From Streptomyces canus (lineage in GTDB: Bacteria > Actinomycetota > Actinomycetes > Streptomycetales > Streptomycetaceae): a DNA stretch of 64,000 nt. The notes below the pieces were generated by a model. It did not search any database and was not told the DNA's origin. It saw nothing but the letters and a program-made list of their open reading frames with translations. Position 1 is the first letter of the stretch. Each line of letters opens with the position of its first letter. The stretch is from contig NZ_CP107989.1 in assembly GCF_041435015.1 (NCBI RefSeq), positions 9,486,001-9,550,000 of the forward strand, in the 5' to 3' direction. A program made the position numbers and the translations under genes. Positions 45,217 through 54,222 of this stretch are shown here, piece by piece.

Positions 45217-46725
45217 TCACGATCGGGGCAAGGGAATGGTCACCTCGTCCTCGACCGGCGGGTCGATCTCCTGGGCGAGGTTGCCGGTGGCCGCGAAGCA
45301 GCGCAGACGCACCGCCTCCGGAGTGACGTCCAGGCGCAGGAAGCACTTGAAGAACGGCGGGCTGTAGGTCGCCGAGCTGGGCGAGAACAGCTGCGTGTAG
45401 ATCTTGCGCACCGGCAGGCGGAACCGCGAGGTGCGGTCCGGGCGGCCGCCCGCGCCCAGGAGACTGGCGACCAGGCGGGTACGGAAGGTGACAGGCGCCG
45501 GCTCGCCCCGGAGGCGGGTGGGCGGGATGCCGAGCCGCTCGGCGATCACCGCGGTGGCCTCGGCCTCGGTGAGGGTGAAGAAGCGGCGCAGGTGCAGCCG
45601 GCGGCCGTAGAGCCTGCTGTAGAAGGCCAGGGAGTCGCCGCGCAGTGGATAGCAGCGGAAGTCCTTCTCCGCGACGTTCGCGATCGAGATGTGCGGGATG
45701 GTGTGGGTGGCGTGCATGAACGCGCCGCCGCCGCCCGAGACGACGTACTGGATGGTGCGGCCGTCCACGTCGACCGGGTAGCGCTGGTAGTTGTGGATGT
45801 CGCCGCCTATCGCCGCGACGTAGTGGTGCTCCGGGGCGCGCACGATGTCGTCGACCGTGCCGCCGCCCTCGATGGCGCAGGGGTGGTGCTCGCCGTCCAC
45901 GTACAGGGGCGAGCCCGTGATGAGGATCTTCGGGCGCGGGCCCTGCGAGACCTCGCGCAGCCAGGCTCCCTGTTCGGCGTCGATGGTGCCGAGCAGCCCG
46001 GTGTCTATGCCGATGATGCGCAGCGGGCCGGCGTCGACGGCCCAGTACGGACCCGGCTGGACGCTCCGTTGAGCCGGTGCCGCACGCAACCGGCGTGCCT
46101 CGTCGAGGCGTTGGCCGTCCTCGGCGCGCGGTCGGTGCCACAGCAGGGAGCGCAGCCAGGCGCGGGTCAGGGGGCGGGGCGCGGGCTCGGGATCGAGGGG
46201 CGGGGCGTCGTCGCAGAAGACGCGCATGAACGCGCCGAGGTCCTCGTACCAGTCGTGGTTGCCGGGTATCGCGTAGATCGGCGCCGGGTAGTCCTGGTAC
46301 GGCCGGAAGAACTTGGTGCCGTAGTCGTCCGCGCTGCCCACCGGGTAGATCACGTCACTGGCGACGACCGCGAACCGGGTGTCCTGACCGATCTTCAGGA
46401 ACCCCGGCACGACGGCGTATTGAGGGTCGTCGCCCTCGCCGGTGTCGCCGATGACCATGAAAGAGAACCGTTCGGGGTCCGCGCGCCGGATCACCTTGTC
46501 GGCGGGTGCGCCGGCGGCCGCGCGCTGGGCCACCCATCGGTTCCGGATACGGCCCGTAGGGTCCCCGAACCAGGAGGCGACCACGCCGTTGCGGGCGGCC
46601 CACAGCGTCCTCGGGTTCAGCCACGAGATCTTCTCGACCTTGGACGGCATCAGCCGTCGGTACTGGCCGAGTTGGGCGGAGCCCCAGCCGGCGCCTTCGG
46701 CGGTATCGCGTGAGGAGTCAGACAC
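45217..46725 (-). CDS. Metallophosphoesterase
   Basis: The 502-residue protein has all calcineurin-type motifs: MVIGDTGEGDD (GDxG), VVASDVIYPVGSADDY (the D of GDxxY), AIPGNHDWYED (GNHD) and AAIGGDIHNYQRYP (GDxH). The N-terminal 85 residues are Trp/Arg-rich and partly basic; the C-terminus (370-500) contains RLHLRRFFTLTEAEA and an immunoglobulin-like beta region. There is no signal peptide, so it is probably cytoplasmic. Homologues are annotated as hypothetical actinobacterial phosphoesterases. Confidence 0.9.
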   Translation of the reverse strand: MSDSSRDTAEGAGWGSAQLGQYRRLMPSKVEKISWLNPRTLWAARNGVVASWFGDPTGRIRNRWVAQRAAAGAPADKVIRRADPERFSFMVIGDTGEGDDPQYAVVPGFLKIGQDTRFAVVASDVIYPVGSADDYGTKFFRPYQDYPAPIYAIPGNHDWYEDLGAFMRVFCDDAPPLDPEPAPRPLTRAWLRSLLWHRPRAEDGQRLDEARRLRAAPAQRSVQPGPYWAVDAGPLRIIGIDTGLLGTIDAEQGAWLREVSQGPRPKILITGSPLYVDGEHHPCAIEGGGTVDDIVRAPEHHYVAAIGGDIHNYQRYPVDVDGRTIQYVVSGGGGAFMHATHTIPHISIANVAEKDFRCYPLRGDSLAFYSRLYGRRLHLRRFFTLTEAEATAVIAERLGIPPTRLRGEPAPVTFRTRLVASLLGAGGRPDRTSRFRLPVRKIYTQLFSPSSATYSPPFFKCFLRLDVTPEAVRLRCFAATGNLAQEIDPPVEDEVTIPLPRS

Positions 46726-46763
46726 CGGTGCACCGTAACAACGATCTAGAACCAGCCAGGAAG

Positions 46764-46789
46764 GGGGGAGTCCCGTAAGACACTCCCCC
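46764..46789 (-). terminator. Hairpin terminator after the MHYT gene
   Basis: The arms GGGGGAGT and ACTCCCCC form an 8-bp stem with a 10-nt loop, 47 nt downstream of the MHYT stop and upstream of the metallophosphoesterase start. It would separate the two same-strand genes into different transcripts. Confidence 0.6.
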
Positions 46790-46835
46790 GTTCCCGGGCA
46801 TCACCGGATCCGCGGGGACTCCAGGGGGATGACTC

Positions 46836-47714
46836 TCACCTCTGCGGGCTGTGCGGTGCGGCCCACTGCGGATCCTGCGGTGCGCGGGCGTGGACCACCC
46901 TGTCCTCCTGGTTCTCGAAGAGCGGGTCGGGCTGCGGTGCGGCGCTCTCCGTCGAGGCGGACGAGCGGTTCCAGTCGCCGTCGCCGAGCACCAGGAGCGG
47001 GTCGAACATGACCACCACTCCGGCCAGCAGCAGAAAGATCACCGGTCCCAGGAGCATGGGCAGCAGCAATGAGGTGGGCGACTCACCCGCCCACGAGCCG
47101 CCGGTTCTGCTGTGCACATGGACGCTGACCGCGGACATGCCCGTGTAGTGCATCCCCGTCACGGCGACGCCCATGATCAGACTGGCCCCGAGGCTCGTCA
47201 TGAAGCCCCGGATCGTGACGGCCGCCCACAGTGCCGCGGTCGCCGCGACGATCGCGATGACCACGGAGAGCGCGACGGCGGTGGCGTCGTACCGGATCGT
47301 CCCGTTGAGGTGCAGCGCCGCCATACCGAGGTAGTGCATGGCCGCCACGCCGAGTCCGGTGATCACACCCGCGAAGGACAGGTTCAGGGTGCTGGCGCCG
47401 CGATAGCCGACGATGAACACGCCGATGCCCACGACGACGATGGCCACGGCGAGACTGAGGACGGTGAGGCCGGCGTTGTAGCGGATCCGGGTCTCCACGA
47501 CCTGGAAACCGATCATCGCGATGAAGTGCATCGTCCAGATGCCGCAGCCGATCGAGGCGGCACCGAGCGCCAGCCAGCCTGCCTTCCACGCCGGGTTACT
47601 GAGCAGGGTGCGCACGATACAGCGCAGCCCCAGAGCCCCTCCCAAGCACGCCATCAAGTAGGCGGCGACCGGGGTCACCGCACCATAGCGGAACCCGTCA
47701 ACCGTGCCTTCCAT
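46836..47714 (-). CDS. MHYT-domain membrane sensor
   Basis: The 292-residue protein has seven predicted transmembrane helices and three MHYT-type motifs: WTMHFIAMIGF, AAMHYLGMAAL and TGMHYTGMSAV. MHYT domains are proposed to bind copper or sense O2, CO or NO. There is no attached GGDEF, EAL or kinase domain; the tail (245-292) is polar and acidic. ATG at 47714 follows GGGGGGAG by 9 nt. Streptomyces has several such stand-alone proteins of unknown output. Confidence 0.92.
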   Translation of the reverse strand: MEGTVDGFRYGAVTPVAAYLMACLGGALGLRCIVRTLLSNPAWKAGWLALGAASIGCGIWTMHFIAMIGFQVVETRIRYNAGLTVLSLAVAIVVVGIGVFIVGYRGASTLNLSFAGVITGLGVAAMHYLGMAALHLNGTIRYDATAVALSVVIAIVAATAALWAAVTIRGFMTSLGASLIMGVAVTGMHYTGMSAVSVHVHSRTGGSWAGESPTSLLLPMLLGPVIFLLLAGVVVMFDPLLVLGDGDWNRSSASTESAAPQPDPLFENQEDRVVHARAPQDPQWAAPHSPQR

Positions 47715-47773
47715 AAGCCAACTCCCCCCAGGGTCTTGGCTGGTTGTCGTCGAAGGGTTACGGCAGGCGATCC

Positions 47774-47800
47774 GGTAAAGCAAGGCATTACCGGTGGTAA
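47774..47800 (-). promoter_or_regulatory. Repeated GGTAA/TTACC elements upstream of the MHYT gene
   Basis: A perfect palindrome TTACC-GGT-GGTAA (47788-47800) follows another GGTAA (47774-47778), giving three half-sites, 60-86 bp upstream of the ATG. They could be an operator; the -10/-35 are not obvious. The 276-bp gap 47715-47990 otherwise shows no gene. Confidence 0.4.
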
Positions 47801-47990
47801 GCGGAGATCTCTCGAATAGCGCGGTTGAACTTAAGTCACCATGAGGCGGGTTTCAGCCAAGCGGCCTTCCAGGGGCCCCTGCTGTGCCAGAGTTGAGCGA
47901 ATGTCAGGTCCTCGACCGGGGACTGGGGCGCGTCCGGGGTCGGGAAAAGCGCTTGCCGCTCCTGGGGTCGCTCGTGAACGATCCCGTCCC

Positions 47991-48764
47991 GTGACATCAC
48001 CATCTCTCTCTGCCGCCCGCCCCCTCGCCCTGATCACCGGTGTGGGCCGCACCGTCGGTATCGGCGCCGGCATCGCGCAGCGGCTGGCGGGCTCGGGGTG
48101 GGACGTCGCCTTCACCTACTGGAACCCGTACGACGCCCGCATGACCTGGGGCACCGAGCCCGGCGCGACGGATGCGATCGAGGCGAGCCTGTCCGAGCGG
48201 GGCGCGGCAACCGCCGCCATCGAGGCGGATCTGGCCGACCCCGACACACCGGCCCGGGTCTTCGACCAGGTGGAGCGGCGGCTGGGCCCGGTCACCGCGC
48301 TGGTGATGAGCCACTGCGAGTCGGTCGACTCCGGCCTGCTCGACACCACCGTCGAGAGCTTCGACCGGCACTTCGCCGTCAACACGCGCGCCACCTGGCT
48401 GCTCATCCGGGAGTTCGGCCGCCGTTTCACCGCGGACAAGGGCACCGGCCGGATCGTCAGCCTCACCAGCGATCACACCGTCGGCAACCTGCCCTACGGG
48501 GCGAGCAAGGGCGCCATGGACCGCATCACGCTGGCCGCCGCCCACGAACTCGCCCATCTCGGCGTGACCGCCAACGCCGTCAACCCCGGCCCCGTCGACA
48601 CCGGTTGGATGACCGAGGAGGGCCGCGAGCACTGCATCGGCGCCACCCCGCTCGGCCGGATCGGGACCCCGCAGGACACCGCCCACCTGGTGGACTTCCT
48701 GTGCTCACCGGAGGGCCAGTGGATCAACGGGCAGCTGCTGAAGAGCAACGGGGGCCTCGCGTAA
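47991..48764 (+). CDS. Short-chain dehydrogenase/reductase
   Basis: The 257-residue SDR has the cofactor motif LITGVGRTVGIGAGIAQRLA, a conserved SLTSDHTVGNLPYGASKGAMD (Ser/Tyr/Lys) and C-terminal GQWINGQLLKSNGGLA. GTG at 47991 lies directly before SPSLSAARPLALITG; no good ribosome site is seen, and an in-frame ATG at 47901 gives a longer, low-complexity N-terminus. The asparagine in the VMSHCES stretch replaces the usual NNAG motif, so the structural motif is diverged. The substrate is unknown. Confidence 0.87.
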   Translation: MTSPSLSAARPLALITGVGRTVGIGAGIAQRLAGSGWDVAFTYWNPYDARMTWGTEPGATDAIEASLSERGAATAAIEADLADPDTPARVFDQVERRLGPVTALVMSHCESVDSGLLDTTVESFDRHFAVNTRATWLLIREFGRRFTADKGTGRIVSLTSDHTVGNLPYGASKGAMDRITLAAAHELAHLGVTANAVNPGPVDTGWMTEEGREHCIGATPLGRIGTPQDTAHLVDFLCSPEGQWINGQLLKSNGGLA

Positions 48765-48811
48765 GCCTGTTCTGCCTCGCCCCCCGCCGCCGGACCCCTG
48801 CGCCGGTCACG

Positions 48812-49582
48812 TCACGCGAAGAACTCGCCCAGCAGCGGCAGCAGCAGGGATGTCCGTCGCATGAGGGACATGTGCGTGGTGGCCGGCAGGACGGCCAACT
48901 GCGCGTCAGGGATCAGTTGTTGCATCTCCGCGGCGTGCTCCACCCGTACGAAGTCGCGGTCACCGACGAGCAGCAGCGTGGGCGCCCGCAGTCCGCGCAG
49001 GTCCTCGGCGGTCCAGGGCAGCGGGGCGTGCGCAGCCGCCGAGACCTTGGCGAGGAAGTCCTGGAAGTGCTCGGGGTCGGGCGCGACGGCCGCGTACGTG
49101 TCGGCCATCTCCTGGAAGTCGGCCTGGCTGGGCAGCCGGGGCGAGCTGTAGTCCGGGACGCGGACCTCCTCGTGGACCCCGTCCTGGGTGTACATGGTCG
49201 CGGCGAGCGCGAGCCGTCCGACGCGCTCCGGGTGCCTGACGGCGAGCTCCAGCGCGGTCAGCCCGCCCAGGCTGAACCCGAGGAAGTCGGCCTGTTGGAT
49301 ACCCAGTTCGTCGAGCAGTGCCACCACGTCCGACGCCAGATCCGGCACCGTGAGTTCACGGTCGGTGTCGGCGGTGTGGCCGTGGCCCTGCAGCTCGGGA
49401 GCCACGACATGCCGGTCGGCGGCCAGGGCGGGCAGTACGGCGGAGAAGGCCAGACCGACCGTCTGGCCGCCGCCGTGCAGCAGCACCAGCGGACGGCTCC
49501 CGTCAGGGGCGTGGCCATGGGTCTCGTAGTACATCTCCAGGCCGTTGACCTTGGCGCGGGCGGAACTGTTCGGCACGGTCAT
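48812..49582 (-). CDS. Alpha/beta hydrolase
   Basis: The 256-residue protein has the nucleophile elbow GFSLGG (Ser104), the acid Asp209 in GDRDFV and His236 in TTHMSLM, with an oxyanion motif LLHGGGQT. It is close in type to 3-oxoadipate enol-lactonase or haloperoxidase-like hydrolases. It converges on the SDR gene with a 47-bp gap and begins at ATG 49582. The substrate is not predictable. Confidence 0.92.
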   Translation of the reverse strand: MTVPNSSARAKVNGLEMYYETHGHAPDGSRPLVLLHGGGQTVGLAFSAVLPALAADRHVVAPELQGHGHTADTDRELTVPDLASDVVALLDELGIQQADFLGFSLGGLTALELAVRHPERVGRLALAATMYTQDGVHEEVRVPDYSSPRLPSQADFQEMADTYAAVAPDPEHFQDFLAKVSAAAHAPLPWTAEDLRGLRAPTLLLVGDRDFVRVEHAAEMQQLIPDAQLAVLPATTHMSLMRRTSLLLPLLGEFFA

Positions 49583-49662
49583 CGCATCCGTTCTGCGGGA
49601 GCGGTATATGAGAGAGACCCTGCGCGGACGCGGAAGTCATCGCTGCGGTGTCACTCGTCCGC

Positions 49663-50457
49663 TCAGTCGTACTCGTCGGGAAGCCGCATCGCCGGACCGC
49701 CGACCTGGAGCTCGAGCGGGGTCGCGCGGCCCTTCGGCTCCTCCCATGCCTCCTGACGGCCGAGGGCGGTGAGGTCGAGGTGGGGATAGGCGTTGTGGAA
49801 CTCCTCGATGCCCCGGCCGAAGGTGGAGTAGGTGTGGAAGACCTCGTCGCCGACCCGCAGGAAGGCGCTGATCCCCGGCCAGTCGCCCCGCATGCTCGGC
49901 GACCAGGGCGTCCCGGCGTCGGCGAGCTCGGCCTCGGAGCGGTGGAAGATCTGTACCGGAGCGACCCGCTCGTCGACGGTCGCGTGGAAGTCGTAGTTGA
50001 AGTCGCCGCCCGCCGAGGAGTACCAGGGGAACGACCAGCCCATCCGCTCCCGGAACGCGGCGAGTTTCGCGTACGGCGCCCTCGTCACCGCGGCCAGCGA
50101 GGTGTTGCGGACATGGAGTTGCCGCAGGTCGCCGATCTGGTCGGCCGCGGAGGAACAGCTGGGGCAACCGGTGTCGCGGGGGTGCTCGGTGCCGTCGGCG
50201 TCGAGATCGAAGGTCCACATGAAGTGGTGGACGACCAACTGGGCCCGTCCTTCGAAGAGTTGGAGCAGGCTCACCTCGCCGTGCGGCCCTTCGAAGGCGT
50301 ACGGCTTCTCGACGCGGACCATCGGTAGCCGCCGCCGGGCGGCGTTGACCCGGTCGCGCGCCCGGGTGACCTCCTTCTCCTCGGCCGGCAGCCCCTTGCG
50401 GGCGCGGAGCCACTCCTTGCGAGAGACCACCTCGGGCAGATGCGCCATCGCCGTCAT
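49663..50457 (-). CDS. DUF899 (thioredoxin-like) protein
   Basis: The 264-residue protein matches DUF899: MAHLPEVVSRKEWLRARKGLPAEEKEVTRARDRVNAARR, LLQLFEGRAQLVVHHFMWTFD, a CPSCSSAAD motif and SSAGGDFNYDFHATVDE, ending with a YSTFGRGIEEFHNAY stretch. The CxxC in CPSC suggests redox activity. ATG at 50457 has GGGAGGA 6 nt upstream; the frame extends further without homology. Confidence 0.92.
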   Translation of the reverse strand: MTAMAHLPEVVSRKEWLRARKGLPAEEKEVTRARDRVNAARRRLPMVRVEKPYAFEGPHGEVSLLQLFEGRAQLVVHHFMWTFDLDADGTEHPRDTGCPSCSSAADQIGDLRQLHVRNTSLAAVTRAPYAKLAAFRERMGWSFPWYSSAGGDFNYDFHATVDERVAPVQIFHRSEAELADAGTPWSPSMRGDWPGISAFLRVGDEVFHTYSTFGRGIEEFHNAYPHLDLTALGRQEAWEEPKGRATPLELQVGGPAMRLPDEYD

Positions 50458-50555
50458 CTCGATCCTCCCAACCGCTCCTGCCGTCTGCCGGGCAAGGGGA
50501 CACCGGCCACCTCTCCAGCTTGCGCCCGACGCGGACACGGGGCGAACGTGCCTGC

Positions 50556-51320
50556 CTAGAGCGCCACCACCCGCCCGCTGCGGCCCTGAAGCCGGACCGA
50601 GGCCACGGTGGCGCAGACCACGGCCACGCCGCAGAGCGTGCCGCAGGCCACCGCCGCGGTGCGGGCGTCACCCGCGAGAGCGGCGCGCAGGCCGTGGGCG
50701 GCCCAGTAGCCGGGGGAGGCCGGAGCCACGTCTGCCACCCACGCCGGCAGGACGCCGAGCGGGACGAGCGCACCGCCGACGCTGCTGAGGAGCATGCCGC
50801 CGATGTCGTAGGCCGCCGAGAGCTCGCCCATGGTGCGCACCAGCACGCCGAGCAGCGCCCCGAGCGCGAGCAGCGTGCAGCTCCAGCTGAGCAGGACGCC
50901 CAGCAGCAGGAACGGATGCGGGACCCGCAGCCCGAACACGCACACCCCGAAGCCGACGATCAGGAGCTGCTGGGCGAGCAGGGCGGTGAGGACAGGGACG
51001 GCCTTGCCGAGGAGCAGCTCCGCCGGACGCAGCGGCGTCCCGCGCAGCCGGTCCCAGGTGCGGCCGAGCCGCTCGGTGAGGATCGCGTTGCCGGAGATGC
51101 TGAGCGCGAGCAGCGAGAAGGTGACCAGCGTGCCGACGACGGCTTGTTCGGTACCGGCCGTGCTGCCCTGCGCGGACAGGTAGAGCGGACGCAGCAGGGT
51201 CATGAAGACCAGCGGCAGGATCATCCGGCTCAGCAGCGGGCCGGGTTCGCGCAGCATCAGCAGAGCGTTGTGACGTACGAGGACGCCGAGGCGGGTGGCG
51301 GACTCAGGCGGCGGCGTCAT
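50556..51320 (-). CDS. ABC-2 type permease
   Basis: The 254-residue membrane protein has six predicted segments, starting after RHNALLMLREP, with LLSRMILPLVFMTLLRPLYL, GTLVTFSLLALSISGNAIL, VLTALLAQQLLIVGFGVCVFG, PFLLLGVLLSWSCTLLALGALLGV and GTLCGVAVVCATVAS. ATG at 51320 overlaps the ATPase gene end by 17 bp. It is the membrane partner of the ATPase 51304-52182. Confidence 0.92.
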   Translation of the reverse strand: MTPPPESATRLGVLVRHNALLMLREPGPLLSRMILPLVFMTLLRPLYLSAQGSTAGTEQAVVGTLVTFSLLALSISGNAILTERLGRTWDRLRGTPLRPAELLLGKAVPVLTALLAQQLLIVGFGVCVFGLRVPHPFLLLGVLLSWSCTLLALGALLGVLVRTMGELSAAYDIGGMLLSSVGGALVPLGVLPAWVADVAPASPGYWAAHGLRAALAGDARTAAVACGTLCGVAVVCATVASVRLQGRSGRVVAL

Positions 51321-52182
51321 GGGCCTGCATCCCCTCGCGCGCTGCGGATTCCAGGGCGTGGTAGAGGTCGTCCAGACTGGGGCGGTCCACGTCGACGGAG
51401 GCGGGCGTGCGGCCGGAGGCGAGTAGAGCGGCCAGATCGGCTCCGGGATCCGTGGTCGGCATCCGCAGCTCGGGTTCCGCGGGGTCGGCGAAGGTGACCC
51501 TGAGCTCGCCGGGCAGGTGGCGGGTGAGTTCCTGCTGGGTGCCCCGCGCGATGACCCGGCCGGCCCTCGCGAGCGCCAAGGTGGCGTCCAGGTCGACGAG
51601 TTCGGGAAGGTAGTGGGTCGTGTAGACCACGGCGACTCCTGTCTCGGCGCGCGCCCTGACGGCGGCCAGCAGTGCCGAGCGGGTCTCCGGATCGGCCCCG
51701 GCGGTCGGCTCGTCCAGCAGCAGAAGGGGCGGAGAGCCGACCATCGCGGTGGCCGCCTGGACCCGGCGGCGCTGCCCACCGGACAGCACACCCGCCGGCC
51801 GGTCCGCGAGCGTCGACAACTGAAGCTCCTCGAGAACCCGCGCGATCCCCGCCTCGCGCCGCCGCCCGCGAAGCCCCGCGAGGCCGGCGAACAGCCGCAG
51901 GTTCTCCCGGACCGTGACGCCGCCGTACAGGGCCAACTCCTGGGGAGCCACCCCGATGAGCCGTCGCGCGGCCCGCCCTTCGGCCAACGCGTCGTACGGC
52001 CCGATGCGGATCCGGCCCGTGTCGGGACGCAGGAGACCCGCGACGATCTCCACGAAGGTGGTCTTGCCTGCCCCGTTGTGGCCGATCAGGCCGACGATCT
52101 CGCCGGGCTCGACCGTCAGATCGAAGCCGTCGAGCGCGCGATGACGGCCATGACACTTCACCAACCCGCCCGCTGTGAGCAT
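51304..52182 (-). CDS. ABC transporter ATP-binding protein
   Basis: The 292-residue ATPase has Walker A GHNGAGKTTF, signature LSGGQRRRVQAATAM, Walker B LLLLDEPTAGADP and the switch His in VYTTHYLPELVDLD. ATG at 52182 follows an A/G-rich ribosome site. It faces a TetR gene (52228) across a 45-bp gap filled with palindromes. The pair ATPase + permease is a two-component exporter of unknown substrate, probably controlled by the TetR. Confidence 0.94.
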   Translation of the reverse strand: MLTAGGLVKCHGRHRALDGFDLTVEPGEIVGLIGHNGAGKTTFVEIVAGLLRPDTGRIRIGPYDALAEGRAARRLIGVAPQELALYGGVTVRENLRLFAGLAGLRGRRREAGIARVLEELQLSTLADRPAGVLSGGQRRRVQAATAMVGSPPLLLLDEPTAGADPETRSALLAAVRARAETGVAVVYTTHYLPELVDLDATLALARAGRVIARGTQQELTRHLPGELRVTFADPAEPELRMPTTDPGADLAALLASGRTPASVDVDRPSLDDLYHALESAAREGMQAHDAAA

Positions 52183-52195
52183 CCTTCCCCCTCAT

Positions 52196-52225
52196 GTCTA
52201 CGGCGTATACGTCTACACTGTAGAC
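52196..52225. promoter_or_regulatory. TetR-type operator between the ABC and TetR genes
   Basis: GTCTAC-ACT-GTAGAC (52211-52225) is a perfect palindrome. A further GTCTAC copy lies at 52196-52201 and GTATAC (52205-52210) lies between them. TACACT (52214-52219) inside the palindrome is a -10 that ends 8 nt before the TetR ATG, so the TetR mRNA is likely leaderless and directly repressed by its product. Confidence 0.7.
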
Positions 52226-52227
52226 CC

Positions 52228-52923
52228 ATGAGTGGCAGGCGGGAAGAGATCCTGGACGCGGCACTGGACATCGCCGACGAGCGCGGCCTGGAGGCGGTGT
52301 CGATGCGTGCGCTGGCCGAACGGGTCGGTGTCACGCCGATGGCGTTGTACCGGCACGTCAAGGACAAGGCGGCGCTGCTGGACGGCATGGTCGGACGCCT
52401 GCTGTCCGCCCTGTTGCCGTCGGACACGGTGGAGGAACAGGCCTGGGACGAACGGCTGAACACCCTCGCGCACGCCTGCCGGACGGTGACCCAGCGTCAT
52501 CCCTGGGCCGCGCACCTGCTCTTCTCGCGCCCCGCCGTCACACCGGACGCCGTGCGCGCGGTGGACATCATCTACCTGGCCCTGATCGAGGCCGGGGTCC
52601 CGGACCCGGAGGTGCCCCGCCTGGAGCGCCTGATCAGCACCTTCGTGATCGGCTTCGCCACGTCTGAGGCCTCGGGCCGCTTCGCCCCCGGCGCCCTTGA
52701 CCCACGCAGCCGCCGCGGCCAACTCCCGGACAGCGAACTCCCCGGCCACAGCAGGCTCGGGCGGTGGCTGGACCTTCCCGTCGACCTCACCGCGGAGTTC
52801 GAGGCCGATCTGTCGGACATCCGGCGACTGGTGGTGGGGGCCGCGCGGGGGAGGGGTGAGGTGGGTACGGCCGGTGGTGGGAGCACCACCGAGGCCGTCG
52901 ACCGCTCAGCCCCTCACGGCTGA
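52228..52923 (+). CDS. TetR-family transcriptional regulator (TetR-C class)
   Basis: The 231-residue protein has the N-terminal HTH (REEILDAALDIADERGLEAVSMRALAERVGVTPMALYRHVKDKAALLDGMV). VGVTPMALYRHV is typical of the classic TetR class, and the C-terminal TetR-C domain (80-200) is present. ATG at 52228 is directly after a palindromic promoter and has no ribosome site, so it is probably leaderless. It faces the ABC exporter genes. The last about 30 residues are low-complexity. Confidence 0.94.
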   Translation: MSGRREEILDAALDIADERGLEAVSMRALAERVGVTPMALYRHVKDKAALLDGMVGRLLSALLPSDTVEEQAWDERLNTLAHACRTVTQRHPWAAHLLFSRPAVTPDAVRAVDIIYLALIEAGVPDPEVPRLERLISTFVIGFATSEASGRFAPGALDPRSRRGQLPDSELPGHSRLGRWLDLPVDLTAEFEADLSDIRRLVVGAARGRGEVGTAGGGSTTEAVDRSAPHG

Positions 52924-52927
52924 GCGG

Positions 52928-53143
52928 TCAACTCCCCGCCGTTCGCCGGAGTTCGGCGAGAGTCAGTACGTTGCCGCCGATGCCCCAGCCGCCGTCGGTG
53001 ACCTCCTCGACGAGGACGAGGGTGGTGGCGCGGGCGCGTTCGCCGTAGATGTCCACGTAGAGCTCGGTGGTGCGGGTGATGATCTGTTCCTTCTGCTCCT
53101 CGGTGAGGGTGTCGGCGGGGACCTTGAAGTTCGCGAACGGCAT
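52928..53143 (-). CDS. 4-oxalocrotonate tautomerase-family protein
   Basis: The 71-residue protein begins MPFANFKVPADTLTEEQKEQI. Removal of Met leaves Pro1, the catalytic base of the family, which decides the start at ATG 53143 against the four-residue longer form (MEQHM...). WGIGGNVLTLAEL at the C-terminus carries the usual segment. It is divergent from the XRE regulator gene (177-bp gap). It converges with the TetR gene (4-bp gap). Confidence 0.9.
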   Translation of the reverse strand: MPFANFKVPADTLTEEQKEQIITRTTELYVDIYGERARATTLVLVEEVTDGGWGIGGNVLTLAELRRTAGS

Positions 53144-53320
53144 GTGCTGCTCCATCTGTCTGGGTGTGTCTGCGGGTGGCGAACGTGCGGACCGAAGCTG
53201 TCGGCCGGCCCGCCGCTGCACGCCACCCTCGCGCGCTGTCGGACGCACAGCCAGGGCTGCGTCCACCCTGGGGTCGGCATCCCCTGGCTCCGCCTCCGCG
53301 TCCCGGGTGATGATGGCCGG

Positions 53321-54187
53321 ATGAACCTTGCCGAACTCGCCGCGTTTCTGAGGTCCCGGCGCGACCGCGTGCGGCCCTCCGACGTAGGACTGCCCACCGG
53401 GCCCCGGCGCCGGGTGCCCGGCCTGCGGCGTGAGGAGGTCGCGCAGCTGGCCGGTCTGTCGGCGGACTACTACACCGAACTCGAGCGCGGAGGCGACGTA
53501 CAGCCCTCTGCGCAGGTGCTGGCCGCGCTCGCACGGGCGCTGCGGCTCGGCGGCGACGAACGCGACCACCTCTTCCACCTCGCCGACCGGCCCGTCCCCA
53601 CGGTGGCCCGCGGCTCGAACGCTCATGCCCAGCCGGCCCTGCTCGGCCTGCTCGACCGGCTCACCACGACGCCCGCGCAGATCATCACCGACCTGCACGA
53701 GACCCTCGTCCAGAACGAACTCGCCGCCGCGCTGGTCGGCCGCGCTCCCACGCGCCGGGGGGCGGCCGGAAGCTTCGTCCACCGCTGGTTCACCGACCCC
53801 GGCTCCCGCACCGTCTATCCCGCCGAGGACCATCCACAGCACTCCCGGGCATTCGTCGCCGACCTCCGGGCCGTCGCCGCCCGGCGCGGCCGCGACACGG
53901 AAGTCGCCGGGATGGTGTCCGATCTGCGCCGACGCAGCGAGGAGTTCGCCGCCCTGTGGGACATCCACGACGTCGCCCTGCGGCGGACCGACCACAAGCG
54001 CATCGTCCACCCCACGCTGGGAGTGGTCGAAGTCGACTGTCACACCCTGTTCAGCGAGGACGGACGCCAGCGCCTGCTGTGGTTCAGCGCCCCGCCCGGC
54101 ACCGAGGGTGCCGCCCAGCTGGAACTGCTCTCCGTCATCGGCACCCAGGACATGTCGGCCGACGACGAGACCACGCCCGCCTGCTGA
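53321..54187 (+). CDS. XRE-family regulator with MmyB-like ligand domain
   Basis: The 288-residue protein has an N-terminal HTH (LAAFLRSRRDRVRPSDVGLPTGPRRRVPGLRREEVAQLAGLSADYYTELERG) and a MmyB-type PAS-like C-terminal domain (about 95-280; RWFTDPGSRTVYPAEDHPQHSRAFVADLR, WDIHDVALRRTDHKRIVHPTLGVVEVDCHTLF). This class usually controls the neighbouring oxidoreductase or tautomerase. GATGAT at 53309-53315 is a possible -10 just before ATG 53321, so it may be leaderless. It faces the tautomerase gene. Confidence 0.94.
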   Translation: MNLAELAAFLRSRRDRVRPSDVGLPTGPRRRVPGLRREEVAQLAGLSADYYTELERGGDVQPSAQVLAALARALRLGGDERDHLFHLADRPVPTVARGSNAHAQPALLGLLDRLTTTPAQIITDLHETLVQNELAAALVGRAPTRRGAAGSFVHRWFTDPGSRTVYPAEDHPQHSRAFVADLRAVAARRGRDTEVAGMVSDLRRRSEEFAALWDIHDVALRRTDHKRIVHPTLGVVEVDCHTLFSEDGRQRLLWFSAPPGTEGAAQLELLSVIGTQDMSADDETTPAC

Positions 54188-54222
54188 TGATCGAGGTTGC
54201 CCTGCCGAACGTCAGCTGCGAG

